From: Xiphydria camelus
Taxonomy: Eukaryota > Arthropoda > Insecta > Hymenoptera > Xiphydriidae
Assembly (NCBI GenBank): GCA_963678675.1
Contig: OY783194.1
Span: 32,714,278 to 32,778,277 of the forward strand
Direction: 5' to 3'
DNA: 64,000 nucleotides
This document shows, piece by piece, positions 33,038 through 44,598 of this stretch (its first letter is position 1; every line of letters begins with the position of its first letter). The position numbers and the translations under genes are program-made. Below the pieces are notes generated by a model. The model was not told where the DNA came from, did not search any database, and saw only the letters and a list, made by a program, of their open reading frames with translations.

Positions 33038-34197
33038 TATATACAATAGAATTTTCCCGCCTCGGACCGCGCTCGTCGTCGAGAAAAATTTCTCTCTCTC
33101 CTTCTTCCTCTCTAAATATAATTTCTCTCCCTCTCTCTCTCTCTCTCTTTCGCACGGAGAGCGCCCCACCAGAACCCGTACTCGACCGTTTCTTTTCCGA
33201 GGGCGACCAAACATTTGTCCGTCCTATACCTTCGGATGGTTTTCAAAAAATACGTTGCGTTACATTATGCCGCCGGGGACCTTCTCTTTTTTTCGGTAGG
33301 TAGGTACCCTTCGGCGCGCGCGCACACGGTACAGTAAGAGGATCCCGTGGAACTCCCACACTCTCCGAACGGGTACCTCCAATTTTTGCGCAATCCCATT
33401 CAACTCCAGCGCGGGGGCACATTGTTGCGCGAGATTCGATTCAGGATCTCTCTCTTCCCGTCTCTCCGTACCTGACCCGAGATAATCCCATCCCGGGACC
33501 ACGTCGGGGCATTATCCCGCTGGCTGGTCCCCCCCACGGACGGGACACCGAAATAGGGGTACGACGGGGTCCTCTATCTATCTATCTCTCTCTCGCGCGC
33601 GCGCATTTCTCATTGTCACGGTGTATAGCGAATCTCTCGCGTTGCCCACGGTCGTCGATTTCGGGGGGAAATTGTGCATTTTCTACCGGATTTTCCAAAC
33701 GTCGAAGGGGAGCGCGTTCCCGTGGCTGGGAGAGCATGCCGACTGTCCTTTGCAATTTTCGCAATTCACAATTCGGCTCGCCCTCCTCCTCCTCCTCCTC
33801 CTCCTCCTCCGGATTCGAGTCCTTTTCGAATCTGGTTCTCGTCGAGCTTCACCCGATTGACGGGTATCGACGGGGTCCTGGTAAACTCGTGTCTTCCCCA
33901 CCCACACGCCCCTCTTTTTTTTTTCACCTCGAACGGACGACGAGGGTTCTCTTTTCCCTTTTCTGTCTTGTCTTATCCGAGAACCCGTGCTTGCGGTCGA
34001 GTCCGGTTAATTGAAACGACGTCGACTAATTTACCGCGCGTTCGAACCGCTCGAGCGGCGTGCGGTGTATCGAAATTGAATCGCGATATCAATGAGAAAC
34101 TGTGGAACGGGTGATTTTTGGCTCGCGCGCTCCTATGCGCGTTATCCGAGTTCGAATCTTCGGGGGATAAAGTTAAGTCGGCTGCGTGGAATTTCCT
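33038..34197. other. spacer with CT and CCT microsatellites
   Basis: CT run at 33128-33149 and CCT run at 33781-33810. CpG-rich, with no supported gene. Confidence 0.5.
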
Positions 34198-34247
34198 AAT
34201 ATGCAATATTTTACCACCGCGAGAGCGGAGGTAAAATATTGCATATT
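34198..34247. repeat. 50 nt near-perfect hairpin with GAGA loop
   Basis: The outer 18 bp stem AATATGCAATATTTTACC pairs perfectly with GGTAAAATATTGCATATT. A single A-A mismatch is followed by a second 4 bp stem CCGC/GCGG capped by the GNRA-type tetraloop GAGA. It stands alone in spacer DNA. Confidence 0.8.
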
Positions 34248-35654
34248 ATTTCGGATACCGTTGTCACTGACGGCATCGCGAAATAAATAGCGTCGTAAAT
34301 GACGGCGTCGAGCATTGGCGTAGTATTTTCCGACGTCAACGAAAGACTTTTCTTACGAATATTCTCGCTCCGTCTTTATTGCCCTTCTACCCTCCTATTC
34401 TTCCGCGGAGGAAAGTCTATAAAGTAATGTAGCTGCCCAACGAGGAAAATGTCGATGATTTACCGGACCGAAATTTATTGGCTCGCGTCAACATTATTTA
34501 CAACTGCGATTTCGTTACAGTCCCTTTAAAAAATTCTCACCTCTCTGAGCACTCTTTCGAATCGTTCGGATCTGGCACGAGAGTTCGGCACTTAATTAGT
34601 TTACTACCGAAAATCTACTCACCAATAACGAATCGTTCCGTTCGATTCCCCGATAATCGCGTGCAGTTTCCAACTCTTCCTCCAATTCCTGGAAAATCTT
34701 TCGGGGGGGTTGTCGGACGAAAAATCAACGTAATCCGTATCGATGAGAAAACGTTTCCGTAAAAAAAAAAAAAGATTCCCCTATTCGCGTGCCTTCCTCG
34801 TAGACCGACACGAATCGCTGCCGCCGCACAACAGAGCACGTGGTCCCTCGCGAAGCGAGTTCACGAAAAGTCCCACAAAAGTCCGATTTTCGTTCAAGAC
34901 CCTTTTATAAAAAAGGTAAAGAGAAAATATACAAAGGCCCTTCGCACTTCCTTCCGGTCACCCCTGCGACGCCCCGGTTTATCGATGATTATTCAAAAAT
35001 CCGATAACCAATCTCCGGCACAACGATCGCTCTCCCGCGGATCATCGATGGGACGACACACATCCGCGCATCGTGTCTCTCTTCTATCTCCAGCTTCACG
35101 CGCTCCTTGCGTACGCGGCACACACGCGGGTTACAGCGAAGTACTCGAAGCGGCGGGGACCGAGCGGCTCGAACCGCGAGTTTCCAAGGATGGGTTCGAA
35201 CTGAGACTACGAAGAGGTCCCTTGCGGGTCCCTGGCGCGGGTATGGGTTTTCGGTTCGTTTTCCTTTTTTTTTTCAGGGCCGACGGTGTGGCGTTTGCGG
35301 CCGTGGGCCCCCGGGCCCCCGGGAGGCGGTCGAGGTAGAGAGTGGGGGGCCCCTAACCTAACCTAACCCAACTAACCCCCCACCACCTACCCCTTCGTAT
35401 ATCCCTTAGCCCCACTCTTCGACTCCCAGCGAAGGAGAGATATATATATATATGTCCATGGGTGCGCGCGCGCGCGCGCACGCGTGTGCATCGGTACCCG
35501 AGGCTCCGAGTGAAGGTACTTCGCGCTCGCACGCACGTGGATTCGCTCCCGCGGTGGTATGGATGTACGCGCCCGCGGGACGAATGGAACGCGTGAGCGA
35601 TGCGAAAAGTAATCGATTGTGTGTGTATGCAGGGTGCATTTATGCGGGCGTTTC
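34248..35654. other. spacer with a telomere-like CCTAA tract
   Basis: No gene seen. A short CCTAACCTAACCTAACCCAA tract lies at about 35352-35371, next to TA and CG dinucleotide runs at 35440-35485. Confidence 0.5.
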
Positions 35655-36062
35655 GGAAAAACACACAGGGAAAATGGTTTAATGCAGGTAATGAATGTTT
35701 GTTAAAGTATGGCGAAATAAACATTTTATCGGACCAAATAACTGTAAGAATAGTTTCTCGTTGGAAAAATTCAATCCTTTGAGAAGCAACTATTTGAATT
35801 GGTATATATTGGTCATGTATGGATCTCTATATTAACCATATGGGAACTTTATAGAAATTTTCTCTAATGTTCGTAGAACCCGTAAATAATCCTTATACGG
35901 TTAATATACAAATCGTATAATCCATATATGACCAAAATCACATATGAATTAAACAGAAATTATATAGAATTTTTCCACCTGGATAACGAAATCCTACAAT
36001 CTATTTCGCTGTATTTGAGAAATTACGTTTATTAACTACCAATCAACTGTTTTCTCCATGCA
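35655..36062. mobile_element. family F MITE interrupted by a family B element
   Basis: The outer ends match family F (left ggaaaatggtttaat and tatggcgaaataaacatttt; right tttcgctgtatttg and caactgttttctcc). Between about 35790 and 35990 lies an AT-rich inverted repeat (ttggtcatgtatgg against ccatatatgaccaa) ending attctatataa-type sequence, as in family B. Confidence 0.55.
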
Positions 36063-36654
36063 AATATTTCAATTGCCGAAATAATAAGTTTATAATTTTT
36101 GTTTTCTATCGAAGCACGCAGTATCTCGTATACGTATCTCTTTCTAATTCAAGCCAATCTCCATCTACGCGCCTATATATTCATCGCACCTACGATACCT
36201 ATGAGAGCCTCGCGGCAGTGCACGGCGCGCTTACGTAGTCACCGAGGACTTCTGCGGGGCGATCTCGACGCACACTCGCCGCGAAGCTTCACGCGGGGAG
36301 AAACGAGCGCGGCACGGACGCGTGCGCGTACGCGTGTGCGTGTCGCGGCGCGTAAGTGACGTCGGCGTGGGGGAAGGGGGAGGGAATCATCCTAATATAC
36401 CCCGAGAAGACGTGGGCAGACCCGGCTCCGCTGCCCCCTGCTTCGAATGCGTTTCACGGCGGGACGTTCGTCCAGTGTCCGTGCCTTCGAGTGTATATAC
36501 ATATACGCGTACGCCGCGTTCGCCGGAAGATCGAGTTCCATCGAAGGTAGGGAAGAGGCTCGCGAAGAATGACCGGGAAAAGTCGACGCGACTGATCGGC
36601 GAGAGGGGGCCGGCCCCCTCGATCGAAAAAGGGATCGATTTTATTTGGCCCTGC

Positions 36655-37004
36655 CCAGGCGGAAAAGAATGTATATCGTGTGTATATAGTTTACATATGG
36701 GTTACATATGAATTCTAAATAATCCATTTACACGGAAAAAAATAAATCATAGCATTTACAAGGTTTATGGTCAATTTCGGGACAAGGCCGATTTATTGTT
36801 ACGATAACTACAATTTTAGTAAAAATTAAAGGAAAATTTGTAAAAGTTGTAAGCGTTGCTGTCATTTTATAATCCGTATATATAGTCCATATATAGTGTG
36901 TAGGTATAATAGAGAAGTCATATAATATCCACATAGAACCAAGTCCATACTATGTAGACTATAATATAGTCTACATATAATCCGTATAGAATTTTTCGGC
37001 CTGG
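36655..37004. mobile_element. family B element with CCAGGC ends
   Basis: Left CCAGGCGGAAAAGAATGTAT; the right reverse complement is CCAGGCCGAAAAATTCTATA. A family A fragment (acggaaaaaaataaatc, atttcgggacaaggccga) occupies about 36733-36875 and appears to be inserted into it. Confidence 0.7.
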
Positions 37005-38062
37005 ATGGCGCTCGGACGCGGAAATTGACAACTCCTTTACATTAGCTCCGTCGGTGGGGGGTAATTTTCGGAAAATCGGTTGAAGCTCACAAAGCCTTTC
37101 CTTTTTTTTTCGTGGTTTCCTCGTCGACTCTGTCGTTCCCGAAGTCCACCGATTTCAGAGATTTCGGTTTTTTCAAAAACTCGGGCGTTGCGAATCACGC
37201 GCGCGCCAGCAACTCCTTTTCCCTCCTGCCCTAGCGTGTACGATGCGCTTGCGCATACACGCGCGGTTGCTCTCAACGCACACACCCACGCGTTCGTACG
37301 TCGGGGGGACCACGCATTTTATGCGGGTTTCTGTCTTCCCCGGAGAAAGAGAATGAAAGAGAGAGAAAGCAAGAAAGAGAGAGAGAGAGGACCGGAGAAG
37401 GACGGTGGGAAAAGGAGCGAGAGGGAGTCGAGGGGTGGGAGCGGAGAGCATTCACGCAACGACACATCAACACGTCTCGCGCGCACACACACGAGCAAAT
37501 CCGAGGCGCAGCCTAATATACGCCGGAGACGTAGGCCGAGACCTGCCCCCTGCCTAGAGTCCGTTAAACCCGCCTCGACGAAAGATCAATTTCCAGGGAG
37601 CGCTCGGATCGCGTGTGGAACGAAGAAATCGCAATGTCGCGTAGTAATTGCGACCGCAATTGTACGGATATTTGAAAAACCTCCAAGTACTTTGAAGAGA
37701 GCTGGCCGTATCGATCGCGCGGTACGGTAAATCGGGCCAATTAGAAGAGCGCGGCGCTTCTCCGCGATCGACCGTTGGTCGTCGCAGCTCTCGCGACCCC
37801 GGTGGTCCCAATTAGGTCACCAGGAATGCCGAAAAGGGCTCGAGTTACCGTGTCCCTTGCACTTGAACGGGCCGAACGGTCCGCGATCATCGGATGCCTC
37901 GGCCACCGGATCTCGTGACGGTCCTCCGTTTACGCCAAAAGGAAGTCGGACCACCGATTTGTCTCTCGAACGAAATCACTACCCGCGATGGGCTCTCTCT
38001 CTCCTCCCCCTTTTGCCCCGAGCAACTTCGGAATTCGCGAGGTGTGTGCTATAATTCTGGAG
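37005..38062. other. spacer, GA-rich, no gene seen
   Basis: Purine tracts at about 37350-37440. The open frame around 37080-37730 on the + strand is a composition artefact: Arg/Lys/Glu-rich, without domains. Confidence 0.45.
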
Positions 38063-38279
38063 CCCAGGAGAAAAAGTTCTATTGTATATGGATTATGTAT
38101 AGTCCATGTGTTGATTTGATCCTATATGAATTATATATAGATATATATGATATGATTTCTATATAAACCATATATGGACTTTACTATATATCGATTATAC
38201 ACAAATTTAAAAGATTAAAATAATCCATATATAGTCCATATATGGTTTATATAGAAATCATATATAATTCATATATAAT
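38063..38279. mobile_element. family B element, AT-rich inverted repeats
   Basis: Begins CCCAGGAGAAAAAGTTCTAT. The interior arms gatttctatataaaccatat and atatggtttatatagaaatc are exact complements. The right end abuts the next element. Confidence 0.6.
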
Positions 38280-38280
38280 A

Positions 38281-38486
38281 CACTGAAAGAACGCTTGGTT
38301 GGGCTAACAAAATATTTTGAATGAATACGAGCTGACAAAACGTTTTCTTGGAATCGCAAAATTCTTTGGTTGGTTTCACGAAAACTTTGATGGCAGAGCC
38401 AAATATTTGGATAGTCCGACAAACATTTTTTAGGTTATCAAATTGATTCAACGAAATTATTTTATTGGCTATTTTTTTTCTCAGTG
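38281..38486. mobile_element. MITE with CACTGA ends and degenerate internal repeats
   Basis: Starts CACTGAAAGAACG and ends TTTTTTCTCAGTG. The interior carries five or six degenerate copies of a unit like CAAAATATTTTGG, spaced 25-35 bases apart. Confidence 0.65.
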
Positions 38487-39074
38487 CAATGCCGGCCAAT
38501 GTCTGTCATTTATCGTGCTCGGAAATCGGCGAAAGGACGATCTGCGCGGAACCGACCGTCGCTCTTTATCTGAACCAAAGCTCCGCAGTCGCGTCTTCTT
38601 CGTCGTTTCCGTGGTTTCTTCCTCCGATAAAAATCCGGTTTACGAAACCTCTGGTAACCTCGTCCGTGGGTGACCGCGCACGTGTAATCGTACACACGTC
38701 TATCGGTCCTACGCGCATACTCGGAGGCATCTCCGCGTGTGAAGAGACGCTCACACATTCGGGCGATGCGAGTGATCGGCTTACGAAATCGCTCTTTATC
38801 GCGGCTTCCTTCGACTCCCTCGGAAAGGAGGCACGCGTAACCTGCGTATACGGGCTGCGATAACGAGGGGCGGGTTTTGTCGATCGCGTATCGCACGGCG
38901 GGAAAGGTGTCTGTCTCGAAATATTCTCCGGTCATTTTCGGTGGAAAATTACGAGCGAGTGGGTAATCGGTAAGGTAACGGTCCCGATAACTGGACGGCG
39001 AAGCCCAGTATCCGGACAGGTATAAGAATTTCATTATTCGTGCACAGATTTTGCTCAGGGTTCTTATAATAATA

Positions 39075-39442
39075 CACTGAGAGAAATAATTGCTGGTGCC
39101 CAAAAAATGTTTTATTCAATTAAAAACATGATGCAGCTTAAGGATCAAGCCATGATTTTTTTCGTGCAAGAAAATATTTGGTAGGCTCGGGTAATTATTA
39201 TTTTTTGTGCAGAAAGAATTTCTTGTTGTTATCGTAACGATAAATTGGCGTTGTCCCGCATTTTACGACAAACTTTGTAAATGTTACGATTTATTTTGTT
39301 CTGTGTGGTATTTTTGAATCAAGAATATATATTCCTCGATCAAGAATCTGTATTCTTAGAAAGTTTTAAGATCATATAATTATGTACCTACTCTTGATTC
39401 AAGAAATATTTTTTAATACTAGCAATTTTATTTCTCCCAGTG
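39075..39442. mobile_element. MITE with CACTGAGAGAAATAATT end
   Basis: Left CACTGAGAGAAATAATTG, right TTATTTCTCCCAGTG, preceded by TA. A family A fragment (aaattggcgttgtcccgcat, acaaactttgtaaatg) sits inside at about 39218-39310. The left terminus resembles the element at 51920. Confidence 0.65.
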
Positions 39443-40229
39443 CAGTGACACTTCCTCTACACATTCGTAATTTACTGACAATTTGTCCTCCACTAATCGT
39501 TCCTTTTTACCCCACCTAATAATTTGAATTATACTCAAATATGCCCGGCTACTAGGATGTGTCCTGCTATTGGGACAGTTACGAATACTTTACATCGGTA
39601 CCGCTTGCCGCGGCGAAGAGAAGAGACCGATTTACGTAGAAGCCGCGCGGTGATATATGGATCGAGTATAAATACAGTAATCGAGTGTACATGTTGAATT
39701 AAAATTAATGTACGGCGCAGAGAAAATCCTCCGAATAAATGCCTTCGCTCATACACGTGCGGTACACGTCACTTCGGCAATCGTACCGTGCGAACCGTCT
39801 CAAAATTCGAGGGGTGTAGCGTCTCGAGAGGGAAAACGCGCAGCGGAGGGCCGTCGTCGGAACTCCGGAAGAGTGCAGCGTACACGGGCGTGGGACAGGA
39901 CGAGCTACGGAGGCTGCGTGCTCTGCTGGGGGCGGCTCGCTTATCTTTTTTTCCCCTTCTCTCTTTCCCTTTTCCTCTCTCCCTCGCTCCCTCTCTTCCT
40001 GCCCCCTCTTCCCACCAGCACCTCGAGGTAGAACTCATCTTGCGTGTTCTGCGAGCACGAGTGTGCGTACGTGTGTGCGCGGGAGCGAGAGAGAGAGAGA
40101 GAGAGGGGGGGAGAGTGTGTATCCGTCGAGCGGAGTGGCACGCAGAGGAGGAGGGGTAACAGGTGGACGCGGTGCGTACGTCGTCCGAATTCACCGTGGG
40201 GTACCGAGATGTTTTTTAACGAAGAGGTT
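39443..40229. other. spacer with GA and pyrimidine tracts, no gene seen
   Basis: A CT-rich stretch at 39950-40015 and a GA run at about 40086-40107. No supported coding segment. Confidence 0.45.
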
Positions 40230-40488
40230 CACCGAGGAAACAGTTTATTAATGGTTAATAAATGTAATTAGAAAAATACGGCGAAATAAGTATTTCAATT
40301 ATAACGAGAAAATGCATGTGAATTATTAAAATGTTTATTTCATTCAAACTATTGACTCGAAGGATTTAGTTTTTTGAAATAAATATTGCAATAATTAACG
40401 AAACTTTACACTTGGTTCGATAAAATTTTTACTTCGCCATATTCGAACAAACATTTATCAGCTACAAATAAACCGTCTTCTCGGTGTA
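40230..40488. mobile_element. family F MITE, CACCGAGGAAACAG ends
   Basis: Left CACCGAGGAAACAGTTTATT, right AAACCGTCTTCTCGGTG. The inner arms contain tacggcgaaataagtattt and cttcgccatattcg. It is followed directly by a family C element. Confidence 0.7.
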
Positions 40489-40491
40489 CAT

Positions 40492-40702
40492 CACACGGGG
40501 CTAAACTTACTCGCCAGGAACGAAGCTTGAATCGCGATTACCTCGTTATCTGTGGACTTTTGACTCGTGTTTATATAACACTTTTTTGCAGATTATATTT
40601 CAATCTACAACAAAGTCTTATATCGATATAGGCTAAAAGTTCATTGATAATGAGATAATAGCGATTCGAGTTTTTTTTCTGGCGCGTAAGTTTCGCCTCA
40701 TG
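40492..40702. mobile_element. palindromic MITE, family C copy 2
   Basis: Left GGGGCTAAACTTACTCGCCA, right GGCGCGTAAGTTTCGCCTCA. Inner arms aatcgcgattacctcgttat and gataatgagataatagcgat. Same family as 14281 and 58293. Confidence 0.8.
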
Positions 40703-40725
40703 AGGTACACGTATAATGTACGGTA

Positions 40726-40947
40726 AAAGTGGGACAGAGATGCCACAGTCTCCGTTTAACTTCGAACTCGATTATCTCGAAACGCAGTGGAGATATGTGA
40801 AAAATGCGTAGCAACTTTTTTACAGTAAAAATATAGATAAACACTTTTTATCTAAACTTTTCTTCGATACCTGCAATCGATTTCGAGATAATCGATTTTG
40901 AACTTGCTCTTCAACCGCGGCGTCTATCCCACTTTTACTCTACAATG
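40726..40947. mobile_element. TIR element with GTACGGTAAAAGTGGGA end
   Basis: Left gtacggtaaaagtgggac and right tcccacttttactctac are near complements. A second inverted pair (cgattatctcgaaacg, cgatttcgagataatcg) lies within. Its ends resemble the element at 43303. Confidence 0.6.
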
Positions 40948-42064
40948 TATTTCGAGACTCGCTCCGTTCTTTTCACTTTGCGCTATCGATCATATAATAC
41001 GTATACTTAGCTTCCGCTTATCAGGACTCCAATCGTGTTTCATCCGTTCGCAATCCTCCGCGCAAGTCGAGTCCTCGATACCCCGCACCCGACGAGCTAT
41101 ACCAATACGGTTGCACGCGGCGGGCCCTCTAACCGCGCGGCAGCCCGGCTGGAAGATTCTATTCAACGCGAGATTCTGAATAGGGATCCCAAGGCGCCTA
41201 CGTAATCCCGCCCCGCCATTGTGGTGCCGCCTCTCTTCCTGCAACCAGTTTTCTTTTATCTCCCTTTTTCCACGGTATTTCCACCGCGCGCAACGATCCT
41301 TGGCGCACGCGGCAACCACTGTCGCGCTGGTGCGCGTCCTTCGCCCTCCTCCGCCCCCCTTTCCACGCTCACGATACCCGGCAAAAGAGGGGAAGATGAT
41401 GCGAGATATCGCGGAGGGGCAGTCGCAGCGTTCGCGGTAAATTTGTTTACGGCGCTTCGGTGGGAGCGCCGCGGTGGGAGGGTGTAGAAAAAGGGAGAGA
41501 AGTAATCGAACGTCAAAACAATATTCCGCGGCGGGTTATACGCGTCGGCAATTATCAAAGGCTTCCACGGGTCTCGCGCGGGCCTTACCAGTCACGCTGA
41601 AGACGGGAGCCATTCGAGATACCATCTTTCCCTTCGTGCAGCCCGCCTCTCACCCTCTCGTCCCTCTCAGCTGGGCCCTTTATTTCATTCCGAAGATTCA
41701 TCTCGATCTCGCGTCTCTCCTCGAGACCACTGGGGACCAGCGGCGCGGTAGCCGACCCTCCCGCTCGGACGACCCATCGAACTGGCGCCTGGAAATTGGT
41801 ACCCGCGCGCGCGTACCTGTACGCATCGCCCCCGAAACGAATCCGGATCGGAATCGGGTTTTACGAGGCGGGGGAAGCGGATCGAGGGAGGGAGAGGTCG
41901 GTAGCGCGATCGGAGGTTCGAGGGGTGGATGGTGACGTTTTCGACTATCGCTCGCCACTTCCGGATCCGATGATGTCGCCTGACGTGTGGATTTTTGGGC
42001 GGGTCTGCAGTCCATTATTACCTGGCCGACCGACGTGAGGATCTTTATCCTTTTTCCGTAGGTA
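40948..42064. other. spacer, CpG-rich, no gene seen
   Basis: GC-rich DNA with overlapping composition-driven frames on both strands; none supported. Confidence 0.45.
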
Positions 42065-42518
42065 CACGGAAAGACTGAAACCGATAAATTTTACTGGTTG
42101 GCTGATTTACAACAAAAGAGGTACCTACACATGGTGTTTTTTGGATTTTTTTACAGTGCGGTATAGTAATTTTTTTTCCGGTACAACATGAAATCGTGAT
42201 AGTTTATATTACAATTTGCTGATATAATTTATAAGGAAATATTGTTCTTCACACACACACACACACAGTATGAAGCATACGGAAACCCTTATGTGTACCA
42301 CTGTTATTATACTTCCGGCGTCAAGGATTCTGTCGCTGGTGACTTTAAAATATCATTTTTATAAACGTACCAACCAATTAAGAATTAATTCTCACGCTCT
42401 CGTTGGCTGATCGATCATGGAAATTGATTAATCATGATATTTTAAAAAGTCACCAACGACAGAATCCGTATCGCCCAGAGTAAATACAGTAAAATTTACC
42501 GGTAGCCGTCTTTCCGTG
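42065..42518. mobile_element. family G element with TA duplication, carrying a nested MITE
   Basis: Left CACGGAAAGACTGAAACC, right complement of CACGGAAAGACGGCTACC, flanked by TA at 42063-42064 and 42519-42520. The arms continue (gataaattttactg, cagtaaaatttaccgg). A CA microsatellite lies at about 42251-42268. A second palindromic element is inserted at 42325-42467. Confidence 0.75.
42325..42467. mobile_element. 143 bp palindromic MITE nested in family G
   Basis: Left GGATTCTGTCGCTGGTGACT, right AGTCACCAACGACAGAATCC, then TTTAAAATATCAT arms. The repeats are near-perfect over about 32 bases. Confidence 0.8.
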
Positions 42519-43112
42519 TACAATCGGCCCGAGTTTTTTTCCACGAGATTTCCACAAGTTTCATCTTTTCTCTCGGCGGGTGAAAACAACGCGACACTCG
42601 CTGTCCGCGGCACAGAATTGCTTTATCAGGGTATGCATTCTCCTTTACGCCGCACCCGTACGACACGGCAATCGAGCGTGCGACCCCCTCTTCGAGAATC
42701 CCGTCGTTCTCGCGATTCCCGAGAAAGTGCAACGACGCGTGCGCATGTTTCGCGGCGACGAGCGCCGGCGGTGCAGTCGAGGGGCGACGCGAGGAATGCC
42801 GCACTTGCCAAAGGCCGCGCGTGACGCGTGGGGAGCGCCTTCGCTGTGCGCCGGGGCAAGTGGCACCTCGAGGTCAGCCGGCAGGGGCGAGGAAGTCGCG
42901 GCGACGACTGTGCGAGCGGTGCCGCCGGGGTGGGAAGTGGGAGGGGTGGAGAAGAGGTTGGGAGGCACCGGGCTCTTCTGTGGCTGTGGCCGTCGAATTA
43001 ATAGGCCATCTGCTCTCTTCCTTAAGGAAGTCAATGTTTAGGAAGTTCATGGGAAGCGGGGACAACGGAAAGCCCCAAGAAGACATGGGAACGGCTTGCC
43101 GGACTCGCGAGG

Positions 43113-43149
<37 letters not shown>

Positions 43150-43302
43150 GCGGGGACGGCGGGGGCGCGCGCGTAGACGTATGCGGCGACGTGCCACTTC
43201 CGAGGCCGTAACTGCCACCGCGGAATAGAAGGGAGGTGCAGAAAAGTGGGATGGATAGTGCGCACGGGTTAGATTTGGGTCGACTGTAAACAGAGAAAAA
43301 GA
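42519..43302. other. spacer with CT microsatellite, no gene seen
   Basis: CpG-rich, with a (CT)n run at about 43116-43146. The frames here are Arg/Ala-rich and overlap on both strands. Confidence 0.45.
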
Positions 43303-43805
43303 ATTACCGTAAAATATGGGGTGAGATTGATAATATTGAAAATGTTTCTTGAAATAAAACAAACCCAGATTTCTTTTTAAACGATTTAAAAATAACATGT
43401 TATATGGTTGTATAATTGCAATCATTTGGTAACCTTACTGATAGAAAATAAGAAAAAGATAACACGGGAAAAAATATAATAGGCTTGTTCAATCTTACCC
43501 GTCGAATGGGGCGAGTTTGATACCCCTTTTGAAATTACATTAAACTAAACGTCTAGGACAAGAAAATGTCAATCTCGTCCCATTTTGAATTTGACCCGAT
43601 AGATTTTTCAATATAGCGAATTTTGTTGATCGGCGGGTGAGATTGATATGCGGTCTAGGATTGATAATATGAAAACTGACCATTCCTTCTGGCGGAGTAT
43701 TTGAAAAATGAGTGGGGGGGGGGAGCTGGAAACATTGTATAGCGCGTCTATGAAGTTTGTATCAATCTCGCCTCTAGAAATCAATGTCGCCCCACTTTAC
43801 GGTAG
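43303..43805. mobile_element. TIR element of about 500 bp with recurring GGGGTGAGATTGATA motif
   Basis: Left ATTACCGTAAAATATGGGGT, right CCCCACTTTACGGTAGTTGG. The motif GGGG(T/C)GAGATTGATA or its complement recurs about five times inside, in both orientations. Confidence 0.65.
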
Positions 43806-44598
43806 TTGGATTGACTGTAAATTATCCGCGGAGTCGCAAAACATTATTCGTTTTAATACGTCAATTTGATATCTTCTCCTTGCAGTCATATGGCAATAGT
43901 ATGTGATTGCAAGGCAAAAATATTCGATCAATTCGGAAAAAGATCTAGTCGATGTAAATGAATAATCACTTGCAACTCCATAATTAATTTTTTTTGTTCT
44001 CACTGCAGAAAGTTTGATTCCGCGCGCGGATATATCGGGATGAAAATAAAACCAGAAAGACGGTTTCGATGGAAATTCGCGACGACCGAAACCGAGCCTC
44101 GCGTGGTACGATATGCTCGAATCTCGCGACGGAGGGGTTCGAGCGTCTAATGCGAGTTCAGTGTTCGAAGCGCGAATGAATCGGTAATAAATCTTGGGAG
44201 CTGCCGGTCGCCTGGTAACAATAACGAAACACCTTTTATACATGCGTGAATTCCTCTCCAGCTATACGTGCCTACATTCACCTGCTGCTATTCGAAGATC
44301 AGCTGCCCCAACCGCCACCTTAGCAGCACCTTGCTCGCCTCTGTCTTCTTCTTCTTCTTCCTCCTCCTCGTCCTCCTCCTCCATCAGCACTAACACCAGG
44401 ACTACCACCACCGCCGCCGCCACCTCCTCCTCTTCTGCTTTACGACGGGCGTACAACGCTCGGAAAGCTTCCTCGCGACCGTCGTTGCTTTTGTTCGCAT
44501 TGGCGAACCACTCGTTCGAGTACTGCGAAGCTCGAGCGAGTCCTGCGTATGATGCAATCGTACCGCGCGATAACGATTCGAACCCCAATCGTAGCTTT
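43806..44598. other. spacer with family E fragment and CTC/ACC trinucleotide-rich stretch
   Basis: A family E fragment at about 43850-44010 (gatcaattcggaaaaagatc, aataatcacttgcaactcc). Trinucleotide-rich DNA at 44340-44440 gives Ser and Thr runs on the + strand and Glu runs on the - strand; I judge it non-coding. Confidence 0.5.

Noticed and set aside
34141..34170. GAGTTCGAATC motif like a tRNA T-loop
   Set aside because: No acceptor stem, D-arm or anticodon arm can be drawn around it.
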